From NCBI GenBank assembly GCA_002706095.1, contig PAJP01000016.1:1-64000 (forward strand): a stretch of 64,000 bases of DNA. Reading direction: 5' to 3'. This DNA is from Methylophaga sp. (GTDB lineage Bacteria; Pseudomonadota; Gammaproteobacteria; Nitrosococcales; Methylophagaceae). Positions 10,680 to 19,697 of this stretch are shown one piece after another; position 1 is the stretch's first letter, and every line of letters starts with the position of its first letter. The position numbers and the translations under genes are program-made. Under the pieces are notes generated by a model. It had not been told where the DNA came from and did no database searches. It saw only the letters and a list, made by a program, of their open reading frames with translations.

Positions 10680-11777
10680 TTATGCTTGGCCTGGAATGAT
10701 CGGCGTATCAGTTACGACATCCATATTTTGTGCACGATGACGTAAAACGTGATCCATCAGAACTAGTGCCAACATTGCTTCTGCAATAGGCGTGGCTCGA
10801 ATACCGACGCAAGGATCATGGCGACCTTTAGTCACAACTTCAATCGCATTTCCTTGAGTATCAATACTACGACCAGGCAAACGTAAACTAGAAGTTGGCT
10901 TTAAAGCAATACTGACAAGTAAGTCCTGACCGCTGGTGATGCCACCTAATATGCCACCTGCATGATTACTGAGAAACCCATCAGCCGTGATTTCATCTCG
11001 ATGTTCAGTCCCTTTTTGAGTAACGGCATCAAAGCCAGCGCCGATCTCAACACCCTTGACCGCATTGATACTCATCATTGCATGGGCGATGTCGGCATCA
11101 ATACGATCAAATATGGGTTCGCCTAGACCAACAGGAACATGACGAGCCACAACATTAATTCTGGCTCCAACAGAGTTCCCTTCTTTACGTAAGGCATCCA
11201 TATAGGTTTCGAGTTCGGATTCTTTATCTGGGTCAGGTGAAAAAAAGGCACTTTTTTCTACATGCGACCAGTCCAATGTGTCGATTTTTATCGGCCCTAG
11301 TTGTGATAAATACGCCTGTATTTCAATACCATAACGTTCACGAAGATATTTTTTGGCAATACCGCCGGCAGCGACACGCATTGCAGTTTCTCGTGCCGAT
11401 GAACGTCCACCGCCACGATAATCACGCACGCCATATTTTTGGTGATAAGTGTAATCCGCATGTGCTGGTCTGAACTGATGCATGATGTTGCCGTAATCTT
11501 TGGATCGTTGATCAACGTTTTCAATCAACATTCCAATAGGTGTACCTGTTGTTTTGCCTTCAAATACACCAGATAGAATCTTAACTTGGTCAGGCTCACG
11601 GCGTTGTGTTTCATGGCGCGATTTACCTGGGCGCCGACGGTCTAAATCTCTTTGGAGATCCGCTTCTGTGAGTTCAAGTCCTGGAGGACAACCATCTACG
11701 ATACATCCCAAAGCTTGTCCATGACTCTCACCAAAAGTGGTCACAGTGAAGAGTTTTCCAAAGGTATTACCTGACAT
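10680..11777 (-). CDS. aroC: chorismate synthase
   Basis: A 365-residue enzyme that converts 5-enolpyruvylshikimate 3-phosphate to chorismate using reduced FMN, the last shared step of aromatic synthesis. It shows the conserved TFGESHG segment at the N-terminus, [13 protein letters not shown], the [16 protein letters not shown] motif and GGITSGQ. Length is normal. It leads a short same-strand pair with the MFS permease gene. Confidence 0.97.
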   Translation of the reverse strand: MSGNTFGKLFTVTTFGESHGQALGCIVDGCPPGLELTEADLQRDLDRRRPGKSRHETQRREPDQVKILSGVFEGKTTGTPIGMLIENVDQRSKDYGNIMHQFRPAHADYTYHQKYGVRDYRGGGRSSARETAMRVAAGGIAKKYLRERYGIEIQAYLSQLGPIKIDTLDWSHVEKSAFFSPDPDKESELETYMDALRKEGNSVGARINVVARHVPVGLGEPIFDRIDADIAHAMMSINAVKGVEIGAGFDAVTQKGTEHRDEITADGFLSNHAGGILGGITSGQDLLVSIALKPTSSLRLPGRSIDTQGNAIEVVTKGRHDPCVGIRATPIAEAMLALVLMDHVLRHRAQNMDVVTDTPIIPGQA

Positions 11778-11801
11778 ATCTCATTCCGATTGGCGTTAAG
11801 G

Positions 11802-13160
11802 TTAAACAATAAATAATTTGGCAAAGCCTAAAAAGGCGACAAAGCCAACAACGTCTGTAACGGTCGTTAGCAAAACACTGCCAGACAGAGCCGGATCAAT
11901 ACCAATTCGCTTCAGCCCCAGTGGTATGGTGACCCCAGCTAATGCGGCTGCGACTAAATTAATAACAATGGCGCTACCTATAAGCAGACCCAAAGACAGG
12001 CTATTAAACCAGATCACAGTCACGACTGCGATAGCCGTCGCCCATATCAAACCATTGGTGGCGCCTACTAACATTTCTTTGCGCAACAGCCAGCGCTCAT
12101 TTTTGCTGTTCAACTGACCTAATGCCATCGAGCGAATAACGAGTGTCAATGTTTGACTACCGGCTATCCCCCCCATGCTGGCAACGATTGGCATCAGAAC
12201 AGCCAGCGCGACTTGTTTTTGGATAGTTGTTTCAAACAGGCCAATCACCCATGAGGCAAGAAAAGCCGTAATTAAGTTAACAGCAAGCCAGATGGAGCGG
12301 CGATTGACGCTTTTTTTCACTGTTGCGAAAGTATCTTCATCTTCGCCTAAGCCCGCCATGCTTAACATTGAGTGCTCTGCTTCATCACGAATAACGTCTA
12401 CAACGTCATCAATGGTGATACGACCAAGTAGACGGTTATCTTTATCTACCACTGGTGCAGAAATCAGGTCATGTTTTTCAAATCGTCTTGCCACATCACG
12501 ATCAGTCATATTCGCTGGAATAGGATCCACCTGATGTGACATGACTTCACTGACCAATAATGAGCGACTTCGACTGACTACCTGAGAGAGTCTTAACGTG
12601 CCAAGGTAGTGATCATTGTGGTCAACAACGTATAAGCTGTCGGTATTTTCCGGTAACTCACCGAGCATACGTAAATAACGTAAAACGACTTCTAAGGTGA
12701 TATCCGTCCTGACGGTGGTGACGTCGGTGTTCATCAAACCACCGGCGCTATCTTCGTCATAGGCTAAAACGGCTTCAACACGACGCCTGTGTTGAATGTC
12801 CATCGCACGTAATATTTCATGCACAACATGATCGGGGAGATCCTGCAGAATATCGGCGATATCGTCTGTATCAAGGTCTTCGGTGGCATTGATGAGATCG
12901 GCCGTGTCCATATCCGTCATCAGATCGGTACGGACTTCTTCACCAATATAGGATAGAACCTCACCACGCAGATCGGGATTAATCAGGGGCCAGCAGATTT
13001 TTCTTTCGTTAGGTGGTAAAGATTCAAGTAAATGAGCTGTTTCTGCCGGATGTAGGCCCGCCAGTAAACGACGCATTCTGACAAAACGTCCGCTTTGCAA
13101 TGCATCGGATAAAGCATTGATTGATTGATTAAGGGCGTGGTCGTGGTCCAGCTCAGACAT
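11802..13160 (-). CDS. mgtE: Mg2+ transporter MgtE
   Basis: A 452-residue magnesium channel. A cytoplasmic N domain (helical, about 1-130) is followed by a CBS pair (about 135-260) and a C-terminal pore domain of five membrane helices (about 285-452). The conserved N-domain phrase (ADLINATEDLDTDDIADILQ) and the CBS acidic residues form the Mg2+ sensor that gates the pore. mgtE is the usual last gene of the nitrogen-PTS cluster in several proteobacteria; here it follows ptsI by 176 bases. Confidence 0.95.
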   Translation of the reverse strand: MSELDHDHALNQSINALSDALQSGRFVRMRRLLAGLHPAETAHLLESLPPNERKICWPLINPDLRGEVLSYIGEEVRTDLMTDMDTADLINATEDLDTDDIADILQDLPDHVVHEILRAMDIQHRRRVEAVLAYDEDSAGGLMNTDVTTVRTDITLEVVLRYLRMLGELPENTDSLYVVDHNDHYLGTLRLSQVVSRSRSLLVSEVMSHQVDPIPANMTDRDVARRFEKHDLISAPVVDKDNRLLGRITIDDVVDVIRDEAEHSMLSMAGLGEDEDTFATVKKSVNRRSIWLAVNLITAFLASWVIGLFETTIQKQVALAVLMPIVASMGGIAGSQTLTLVIRSMALGQLNSKNERWLLRKEMLVGATNGLIWATAIAVVTVIWFNSLSLGLLIGSAIVINLVAAALAGVTIPLGLKRIGIDPALSGSVLLTTVTDVVGFVAFLGFAKLFIV

Positions 13161-13336
13161 ATCCAGTTCTCAACGGTGGAGGTGTTTAGGATTGTGATTA
13201 GGCTTTATTTTAGCTTGCTTAGCCTTTACTGGATAGCGTGAGATAGCTCGTGGCTACTGAAATACTCTGTTTTAGTGAGATTTTTTCCTATCAAAATCAT
13301 TCATTACAGCCATGCTAATGTTTATTACCTTCTAAC

Positions 13337-15085
13337 TTAGTGGTTGGGGCCATTAATATTTTCTAATAACAAATCAAGGGCTATGGGATCCGTTGTATTC
13401 ATAATATCCAATGTATTGAGTGGTAACTCACTCAAATTGGTTTCATTGATCACCTGTTTCACTTCAAGTATTGCATTGGGATGCATACTGAAGTTTTCCA
13501 AGCCCATGGCAAGTAAGAGTCTGGTATAGCGTGGATCGCCAGCCATTTCACCACACATGGATACATCGACATTGTGCTGTTTACCCGCTTGCAGCGTCAT
13601 ATAGATTAGTCGTAATACGGCAGGGTGCAGCGGGTCGTAAAGGTAGTTGACGTGATCATCTATACGGTCTATGGCAAGTGTATATTGGATGAGATCATTG
13701 GTACCAATCGAGAGAAAGTCGACATGCTGTGCGAAAATTTCGGCACAGACTGCACTCGCTGGCACCTCAATCATAGCGCCTACCTGAATATGATGATCGT
13801 ATTCCAGATGCTCTTTATCTAATTCCTGTTTACATTGCTCCAGCATGTTTTTGGCTTGAACTAACTCATTCAAGGTGGAAATCATTGGGAACATGATTTT
13901 GATTTTGCCGTAAGCCGAGGCGCGCAAAATGGCTCTTAATTGGGTACGAAACATAGTTGGTTGAGTCAAACATAGACGAATCGCACGCATGCCCAGTGCC
14001 GGATTGGTCACAACCGTCTGGTTCAGGTTGCGTCCACCATCGACTGTTTTATCTGCGCCAAGGTCAAAGGTACGTATGGTGACTGGCTGATTATTCATAC
14101 CTTCAACCACATCACGGTATGCTGACAATTGCTCTTCCTCCTCAGGAGGGGACAACCGGTTCATGTATAAGAACTCAGTACGGTAAAGCCCAATACCTTG
14201 AGCGCCGGCACTACTAATAGTGGTGACATCCTCTGGCAATTCGGCATTAGCTAACAGCGTGACGGATTTGCCATCCCGTGTTTTAGTGGGTTGAGATTTA
14301 TATCGACTGAGCGAAGATATATGCTCACGGAAAGCAATCAATCTGCCTTCATATTCAAACTGGGTGCGTTCATCTGCCCCCAATAGCATCACACCTGTCT
14401 CGCCATCGACAATCAGCGGTTCGTTATCCTGTACATAGCGTCGGACTGACTCAACCCCTACGATGGCAGGAATACCTAAGCTTCTCGCTAAGATAGTTGT
14501 GTGAGATGTAGCGCCACCGTGTTCGGTGACAAAAGCCACAATTCCCTGATGTTGCATCAGTACGGTATCTGCCGGGGTCAGATCTTCAGCGATAATGATG
14601 TGGCCTTTGAGTCGGCCATCAGGAATTTCGTGATCAGCGACTTCCTGATCCGCCAGAATACGATGAATACGGTTGACCACATGATCCACATCATCACGGC
14701 GCGTACGGAGGTAAGGATCATCCATTTCATTAAAGACATTGATCAAGGCGTCACGCTGCAATTGTAAGGCCCATTCGGCATTACAACGGCGCTGACGGAT
14801 CATATCGACCGGAATCTTATTCAGCGAAGAGTCGCTTAACATTAATAGATGTGTATCAATGAAAGAAGTGACATCAGCTGGGGCATTTGCTGGAATATGA
14901 TTACGAATGGATTTTAATTGTTGTTTTGCTTGATCAATGGCATCAAGAAAACGATCCACTTCCTGTTCAATAGCAAAAGCCGGTATGAGATATTCACGAA
15001 CATCTGGTTGATTATGAAAAAGAATATGGGCACGGCCCATAGCAATGCCACGAGAGACGCCAATACCTTGCAACTCAAGTGTCAT
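13337..15085 (-). CDS. ptsI: PTS enzyme I (PEP:HPr phosphotransferase)
   Basis: A 582-residue enzyme I without the N-terminal GAF domain of EI-Ntr. It autophosphorylates from phosphoenolpyruvate on the histidine in GGATSHTTILARS (about residue 190) and passes the phosphate to HPr. The C-terminal PEP-binding barrel shows FRTEFLYM, GIGTNDLIQY and the MCGEMAGD cysteine loop. The start overlaps the HPr stop by four bases (15082-15085). No sugar-specific IIB/IIC genes are nearby, so this PTS is probably regulatory. Confidence 0.94.
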   Translation of the reverse strand: MTLELQGIGVSRGIAMGRAHILFHNQPDVREYLIPAFAIEQEVDRFLDAIDQAKQQLKSIRNHIPANAPADVTSFIDTHLLMLSDSSLNKIPVDMIRQRRCNAEWALQLQRDALINVFNEMDDPYLRTRRDDVDHVVNRIHRILADQEVADHEIPDGRLKGHIIIAEDLTPADTVLMQHQGIVAFVTEHGGATSHTTILARSLGIPAIVGVESVRRYVQDNEPLIVDGETGVMLLGADERTQFEYEGRLIAFREHISSLSRYKSQPTKTRDGKSVTLLANAELPEDVTTISSAGAQGIGLYRTEFLYMNRLSPPEEEEQLSAYRDVVEGMNNQPVTIRTFDLGADKTVDGGRNLNQTVVTNPALGMRAIRLCLTQPTMFRTQLRAILRASAYGKIKIMFPMISTLNELVQAKNMLEQCKQELDKEHLEYDHHIQVGAMIEVPASAVCAEIFAQHVDFLSIGTNDLIQYTLAIDRIDDHVNYLYDPLHPAVLRLIYMTLQAGKQHNVDVSMCGEMAGDPRYTRLLLAMGLENFSMHPNAILEVKQVINETNLSELPLNTLDIMNTTDPIALDLLLENINGPNH

Positions 15086-15351
15086 TCACCTTCTCCAAAA
15101 TAATCATTTATCAGGGTATCTAAGGAAGCTAATGCCTGTTCCGCATCTTCACCTTCAGCAGTGACTGTAATTTCTGAGCCTTTTGCGGCTGCCAGCATCA
15201 TCACACCCATAATACTTTTTCCATTCACCGTTCTGTTTTCTCTTGAGACGGTAATGTTAGCTTGGTGAGCTGATGCCGTTGTGACGAATTTAGCTGCGGC
15301 TCTGGCATGCAACCCTAGTTTATTAATTATTGTGAATGTTCTTGTCATCAT
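15082..15351 (-). CDS. ptsH: HPr phosphocarrier protein
   Basis: The 89-residue HPr. The phosphorylatable histidine is in GLHARAA (about residue 16), and the regulatory serine target of HPr kinase is in NGKSIMGVMML (about residue 47). Both sites are intact, so phosphorylation by EI and by the HprK-like kinase in the same operon is plausible. It overlaps both the upstream EIIA gene and downstream ptsI by four bases. Confidence 0.94.
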   Translation of the reverse strand: MMTRTFTIINKLGLHARAAAKFVTTASAHQANITVSRENRTVNGKSIMGVMMLAAAKGSEITVTAEGEDAEQALASLDTLINDYFGEGE

Positions 15352-15755
15352 TTTCTTGAGTAGCCTGTGTGATGACAGCGAACTACGCCCTCTTGTCCAC
15401 CACTTAACGCTTTTATTTCGAGCTCTTCTAAATTAAGGGCTGGGTAATTTAAAACACGTATCAACATAGGAAGATTGAGACCCGAAACCACCCGGATATC
15501 TGTTCTATCAGATACGGCGCACGCTATATTACTAGGCGTTGAACCGAACATGTCAGTCAGTATGAGAATACCGTGACCTTGATCAAGTTTTTTTAAGTCT
15601 TCATCCATTTCTAATCGAATGGCTTCCGGGTTATCTTTGGTTTCGATAGAAATGACTTTCGTCGGAAGAGGGCAGCAAGATAACATTTGACGAGCGGTAT
15701 TGATGAGCTCTGTACCGATGTTATTGTGCGAAACGAGTAAAACGCCTACGGTCAT
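15348..15755 (-). CDS. mannose-family PTS EIIA protein
   Basis: A 135-residue EIIA of the mannose/DhaM superfamily. The active histidine is H10 in LLVSHNNIG, followed by an alpha/beta fold with GILILTDMFGSTPSN. There is no IIB, IIC or IID partner, so it probably receives phosphate from HPr for a regulatory purpose. The same domain family supplies phosphate to DhaL in PTS-dependent dihydroxyacetone kinases, which is relevant because dhaK and dhaL occur at 35294-36906. It is preceded by a perfect 14-bp palindrome at 15773-15786. Confidence 0.88.
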   Translation of the reverse strand: MTVGVLLVSHNNIGTELINTARQMLSCCPLPTKVISIETKDNPEAIRLEMDEDLKKLDQGHGILILTDMFGSTPSNIACAVSDRTDIRVVSGLNLPMLIRVLNYPALNLEELEIKALSGGQEGVVRCHHTGYSRK

Positions 15756-15772
15756 ATTAGTTCTCTATAAAA

Positions 15773-15786
15773 ACAGCCATGGCTGT
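15773..15786. promoter_or_regulatory. 14-bp perfect palindrome upstream of EIIA gene
   Basis: ACAGCC-ATGGCTGT is a complete 14-bp palindrome that, on the minus strand, is followed by TTTTTAT and lies 17 bases before the EIIA start. It could be an operator or a weak attenuator hairpin between hprK and the EIIA-HPr-EI genes. Confidence 0.4.
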
Positions 15787-15872
15787 AGATAGACAAATTG
15801 GCTCAGCCTCTGTCTTTAAACGATAATGAATGTAATAGATATATGACATGTCATCAAGTTAATGTGAAATGC

Positions 15873-16391
15873 TCATTGCTGAATTTGCTGTTGTTGCCGG
15901 TATTTTAGCTGTTCATTCGCATTATTTGTCATTCTTTGCATTTTTAACCAGGTCAGCAACCGTACACTGAACGAGGATGGATTTGATAATGACAGGTGTA
16001 GCGTTGGTGCGGCTATGTCCAGAATCCGTTCCTTACTCTGGTTTCCTTCAAGTTGACTCTCCTGCTTTAATGTCTCATGCAGGTTTAGCTGAAAGTGTAA
16101 TGGGCAGGTATCCAGCACGTGCGCGCTGCCAAAATGTTGCCTGATATTGATTGTGCCGAGCTCTCTTGTATTGAGGAGATCTTTCAGTATGGACGGTGCA
16201 GTCGCTATCAATTCATGTTTGTGACGATGAATATCAACCACATCATCAGCAACAAATTGATGACCTTCACTAATCAGTTGAAGAGCCAGACTGCTTTTGC
16301 CTATGCCTGGTGGGCCTTTGATGAGAACACCTAAACCATCAACACAGACCATCACTCCATGAAGTGAGAGGTGTTGGCTAGTTTGAGGCAC
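15873..16391 (-). CDS. hprK: short HPr kinase/phosphorylase (catalytic domain only)
   Basis: A 172-residue protein matching only the C-terminal catalytic domain of HprK. It has a P-loop GPPGIGKSS (about 27-35), the following VADDVV acidic pair, and the LNTRELGTINI segment matching the family's E-x-RGLG element. Bacillus-type HprK and most beta/gammaproteobacterial forms carry an extra N-terminal domain of about 130 residues, absent here; ptsN ends immediately upstream, leaving no room for one. The start is a GTG at 16391. The tail is rich in glutamine. It probably phosphorylates or dephosphorylates the HPr serine. Confidence 0.82.
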   Translation of the reverse strand: MPQTSQHLSLHGVMVCVDGLGVLIKGPPGIGKSSLALQLISEGHQFVADDVVDIHRHKHELIATAPSILKDLLNTRELGTINIRQHFGSAHVLDTCPLHFQLNLHETLKQESQLEGNQSKERILDIAAPTLHLSLSNPSSFSVRLLTWLKMQRMTNNANEQLKYRQQQQIQQ

Positions 16392-16393
16392 GA

Positions 16394-16855
16394 TTAATCT
16401 TCGTCGATGGAGAGAAGTAACTCAAAAATCTGTTCTGCGCTATTTGCATTGCGCAGTTTCTGGCAGATTTCCGGATCGCGAAATAAAGTCACTAGGCGTG
16501 ACAAATGTTGTAGGTGATGGTCGGTATCTTCTTCAGGTACGAGTAGACCAAAAGCAATATCGATAGGTTGGTTGTCAACGGATTCAAAAGGAACGGGTGT
16601 TTCGAGTGTGAGCATAGCGGCGATGGTATGAGTCAGTCCGGGGACTCGGGCGTGAGGTATAGCCACGCCCTTGCCCAGTCCTGTACTGCCTAGTCTTTCT
16701 CGTTCTAATAACACCTGAAATATTTTTTCTGCTGTTGTCGCATTCGTATTACTGGCTAACTTCTGACTTAAGTTTTCCAGTACTTTCTTTTTGCTCGTAG
16801 CATTGTCATGAAAGCTGATACTGTCAGCGTTAACCAATAATGCGGCAATTAGCAT
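16394..16855 (-). CDS. ptsN: nitrogen-PTS EIIA protein PtsN
   Basis: A 153-residue EIIA-Ntr of the fructose-type fold, with the phosphorylated histidine in GVAIPHARVPG (about residue 68). PtsN is a regulatory phosphoprotein of the nitrogen PTS that influences potassium uptake, sigma-54-related and stress functions in other proteobacteria. It sits between hpf and hprK, the usual position, with the hprK start two bases after its stop. Confidence 0.94.
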   Translation of the reverse strand: MLIAALLVNADSISFHDNATSKKKVLENLSQKLASNTNATTAEKIFQVLLERERLGSTGLGKGVAIPHARVPGLTHTIAAMLTLETPVPFESVDNQPIDIAFGLLVPEEDTDHHLQHLSRLVTLFRDPEICQKLRNANSAEQIFELLLSIDED

Positions 16856-16871
16856 AAAAAAGAATCTCTTA

Positions 16872-17198
16872 TTAGTTGACGTTGTGCTTCATTTCGGCAC
16901 CGACTGACTGATGATGATCGGTGATTTTATCTTTGTGTTTAATGATTTGACGGTCCAGCTTGGCAACCAGATTCTCAATAGCAGAATACATGTTTTCATT
17001 TTCATCTGAGGCGAACAAGTCTGCGCCGCTGACATGAACAGTCGCTTCCGCTTTCTGACGTTGTTTTTCTACTGATAACACAACATGAACATTGGTCATG
17101 TGATCAAAATGGCGAGTCAGTTTTTCGAATTTTTTGTTGACGTGATCGCGTAAGCTGTCAGTGATTTCGATATGTTGTCCGCTTAAATTTAACTGCAT
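16872..17198 (-). CDS. hpf: ribosome hibernation promoting factor (short HPF)
   Basis: A 108-residue HPF/RaiA-type protein. It starts with MQLNLSGQHIEITDSLRDHV and contains the basic RQRQKAE region of the S30AE domain that binds the 30S decoding centre and silences ribosomes in stationary phase. The C-terminal dimerisation domain of long HPF is absent. It follows rpoN by 35 bases with an AAGGAG ribosome site and precedes ptsN, as in many proteobacteria. Confidence 0.94.
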   Translation of the reverse strand: MQLNLSGQHIEITDSLRDHVNKKFEKLTRHFDHMTNVHVVLSVEKQRQKAEATVHVSGADLFASDENENMYSAIENLVAKLDRQIIKHKDKITDHHQSVGAEMKHNVN

Positions 17199-17233
17199 AA
17201 TGTTGGACTCCTTTTGAGTGATGATAACTGGTT

Positions 17234-18688
17234 TTACACCAGTCGTTTACGCTCATTCGATGGCGCAATTGCCAACGTTTCACGATATTTTGCAATTGTT
17301 CGTCTGGCGACATTAATACCTTGTTCTCCGAGGATATCGGCAATTTTACTGTCGCTCAATGGTTTTCGTGGATTTTCAGCTGCAACCAGTTTTTTGATGA
17401 TAGCGCGAATCGCTGTAGCTGAGCATTCTCCGCCCGCCTCAGTACTGACATGGCTGGAGAAAAAGTATTTCAGTTCAAAAATTCCGCGAGGTGTATGTAA
17501 GTATTTGCGCGTTGTGACCCTGGAAATCGTTGATTCGTGCATTTCCACGGCTTCAGCAATATCGGCCAATACCAACGGCTTCATCGCTTCCTCACCAAAA
17601 TCAAGAAAGTCTTTTTGTCTGTCAATAATCGCTTCGGTGACTTTTAATAAGGTTTCGTTGCGACTTTGTAAGCTTTTCAGAAACCAGCGTGCTTCCTGCA
17701 GATTATTTTTCAGATAGGTATTTTCGGCGCTGTTATCAGCCCGATTGATCAGTTGCGCGTAGTGTTCAGCTATTTGCAAGCGTGGAGCATTATCAGGATT
17801 AAGAGATAAGACCCACTGACCTTTTGATTTTCTGGCATACACGTCTGGAACGATATATTCCGTCGTATCAGTCTGGATTTGACTGCCGGGGCGCGGGTTT
17901 AAAAGCTGGATAGAGCGAACCAATTCGGTCAATTCATCATCCGACACTTTCAAAGCACGCTTAATTTGGGCGTAATCGCGTTTGGCCAATGTATCCAGAT
18001 GTTTATCAATTAACTCTCTCATCAGATCAATATGAGGTAGACCTGAGGCTTCATACACCCGAAGTTGAATCAGTAAACATTCTCGTAAGTCCCTGGCTGC
18101 AACGCCGACAGGATCAAAATGCTGTATACGGTGAAGCACGGTCTCGATTTCATCTAACTCTATTTCAGCAAATTCTTCACCTAAGCTTGCTTGGATATCG
18201 TCGAGAGAAGTTTTCAGGTAGCCATCATCTTCAATTGAATCAATAATGATAGTCGCGATAGCTTCTTCGATTTCAGTGAAATGAGTCAGCCGCATTTGCC
18301 AAAGCAGGTGTTGCTGCAGCGAGTCAGTGCTCTCGTCCTGATTCTCGCGTTCCATATCACCGTCATGAATAACATTGCTGTTACTGGTACTGACGGGTTG
18401 ATAATCGTAGGTATCTTCCCACTGGCTATCTACAGGAAGATCTTCGGGAATATTCTGATTGTCGAGCTCACTGATTTCGCGACTGGTCTGATCTTCGGTG
18501 TTTGATTTGCGTGCGTTCTCGTCAACTTCAAAGTCTTCTTCAACTTCGAGCAAAGGGTTGGTTTCGAGTGCTTCCTGAATTTCTGTTTGTAACTCAAGCG
18601 AAGACAATTGCAGCAAACGAATGGCTTGCTGTAATTGCGGAGTCATTGACAGACTCTGGCCTACACGCAGCTGTAATGAGGGTTTCAC
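17234..18688 (-). CDS. rpoN: RNA polymerase sigma-54 factor
   Basis: A 484-residue sigma-54. Region I is glutamine- and leucine-rich (SLSMTPQLQQAIRLLQLSSLELQ), an acidic region II lies around 55-115, and the core-binding and DNA-binding parts end with the RpoN box ARRTIAKYRE near the C-terminus. It directs transcription from -24/-12 promoters together with enhancer-binding ATPases. The start is GTG at 18688. A matching -24/-12 element occurs in this window at 42670-42685. It leads the hpf-ptsN-hprK-PTS gene run; the usual lptB gene is not upstream. Confidence 0.97.
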   Translation of the reverse strand: MKPSLQLRVGQSLSMTPQLQQAIRLLQLSSLELQTEIQEALETNPLLEVEEDFEVDENARKSNTEDQTSREISELDNQNIPEDLPVDSQWEDTYDYQPVSTSNSNVIHDGDMERENQDESTDSLQQHLLWQMRLTHFTEIEEAIATIIIDSIEDDGYLKTSLDDIQASLGEEFAEIELDEIETVLHRIQHFDPVGVAARDLRECLLIQLRVYEASGLPHIDLMRELIDKHLDTLAKRDYAQIKRALKVSDDELTELVRSIQLLNPRPGSQIQTDTTEYIVPDVYARKSKGQWVLSLNPDNAPRLQIAEHYAQLINRADNSAENTYLKNNLQEARWFLKSLQSRNETLLKVTEAIIDRQKDFLDFGEEAMKPLVLADIAEAVEMHESTISRVTTRKYLHTPRGIFELKYFFSSHVSTEAGGECSATAIRAIIKKLVAAENPRKPLSDSKIADILGEQGINVARRTIAKYRETLAIAPSNERKRLV

Positions 18689-18782
18689 GAGAATTCTTTA
18701 TGTGTTTTGACGACCATGTAAATATGTTACCGCAAGTCTTATGCCATTGCCTACAGCTACATACAAAATCTTAACTGTAGAT

Positions 18783-19640
18783 TTATTTAATCAGGCCTAA
18801 ACGATCACAAATGGTGAGTGTCGGGTCAACCTTATTCATGGTGTAGAAATGTATACCCGGTACACCTAAATCGATTAATTGCTGAGTAAAGTCAGTTAAA
18901 AAATCAACGGTGAACGCAGTCATTGATGCCGTATCATCGTAAAAAGCTTCGAGTTTCTTGCGAAGCCAACGAGGGATTTCGGCACCACAACCTGCTGAAA
19001 AACGAGCTAGCTGGGCATAGTTATTGATGGGCATAATGCCCGGAATGATAGGAATATCAATGCCTTGTTGTTCACAGGCATCAACAAAATAACGATATGC
19101 ATCAATATTGTAGAAATATTGTGTAATCGCACTATTCGCACCTGCATCCACTTTACGTTTGAAGTTGATAAGGTCATGTTCAGCAGACTGTGCTTGCGGG
19201 TGTACTTCAGGATAGGCGGCTACTTCGATGGTAAAGAAGTCACCTGTTTCTTTTCGAATAAACTCAACCAGCTCACTGGCATAACGAAAGTCACCTGGTG
19301 CTTGCATACCTGATGGCAGATCACCACGAAGTGCGACAATGCGGTGAATATTATTATTGCGATAGGTATCCAGTAATGCACGGATACGTTCCGCGGATGA
19401 GCCTACACAAGAAAGGTGGGGGGCGGCATCAATGTTAGTCACTGCATGCTGCTTTTGAATGTCTATTACCGCATCCATCGTATTGTCTTGTGTTGAACCG
19501 CCTGCGCCAAAGGTCACTGAGAAAAACTCAGGTTTAAGAGGGGCAAGCTGTTCTCGGACACTACTTAAATTGGCAATGCCTTTTTCCGTTTTTGGGGGAA
19601 AGAATTCGCAGCTTAAAGTGAGATTTTTGGCCATATCCAT
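18783..19640 (-). CDS. metF: 5,10-methylenetetrahydrofolate reductase
   Basis: A 285-residue flavoenzyme that reduces methylene-THF to methyl-THF for methionine synthesis. The N-terminal CEFFPPKTEKG catalytic glutamate segment and the barrel segment FSVTFGAGGSTQDNT are typical; GIMPINNYAQLARF lies further on. It follows ahcY, but a perfect terminator hairpin (19654-19683) ends 13 bases before this start, so expression probably depends on read-through. The second ATG two codons later is an alternative start. Confidence 0.95.
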   Translation of the reverse strand: MDMAKNLTLSCEFFPPKTEKGIANLSSVREQLAPLKPEFFSVTFGAGGSTQDNTMDAVIDIQKQHAVTNIDAAPHLSCVGSSAERIRALLDTYRNNNIHRIVALRGDLPSGMQAPGDFRYASELVEFIRKETGDFFTIEVAAYPEVHPQAQSAEHDLINFKRKVDAGANSAITQYFYNIDAYRYFVDACEQQGIDIPIIPGIMPINNYAQLARFSAGCGAEIPRWLRKKLEAFYDDTASMTAFTVDFLTDFTQQLIDLGVPGIHFYTMNKVDPTLTICDRLGLIK

Positions 19641-19653
19641 TAACTTTGATTAG

Positions 19654-19683
19654 AAAAATGGGCTGAAAACTCAGCCCATTTTT
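19654..19683 (-). terminator. intrinsic terminator between ahcY and metF
   Basis: A perfect 13-bp stem (AAAAATGGGCTGA / TCAGCCCATTTTT) with a 4-base loop and T runs on both strands. On the minus strand it follows the ahcY stop by 14 bases and ends 13 bases before the metF ATG. It should end most ahcY transcripts and attenuate metF. Confidence 0.9.
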
Positions 19684-19697
19684 AGATTGATTAAAGA

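Noticed and set aside
13161..13336. Terminator between ptsI and mgtE
   Set aside because: Only imperfect complementarity without a T run was found, so termination here is not supported.
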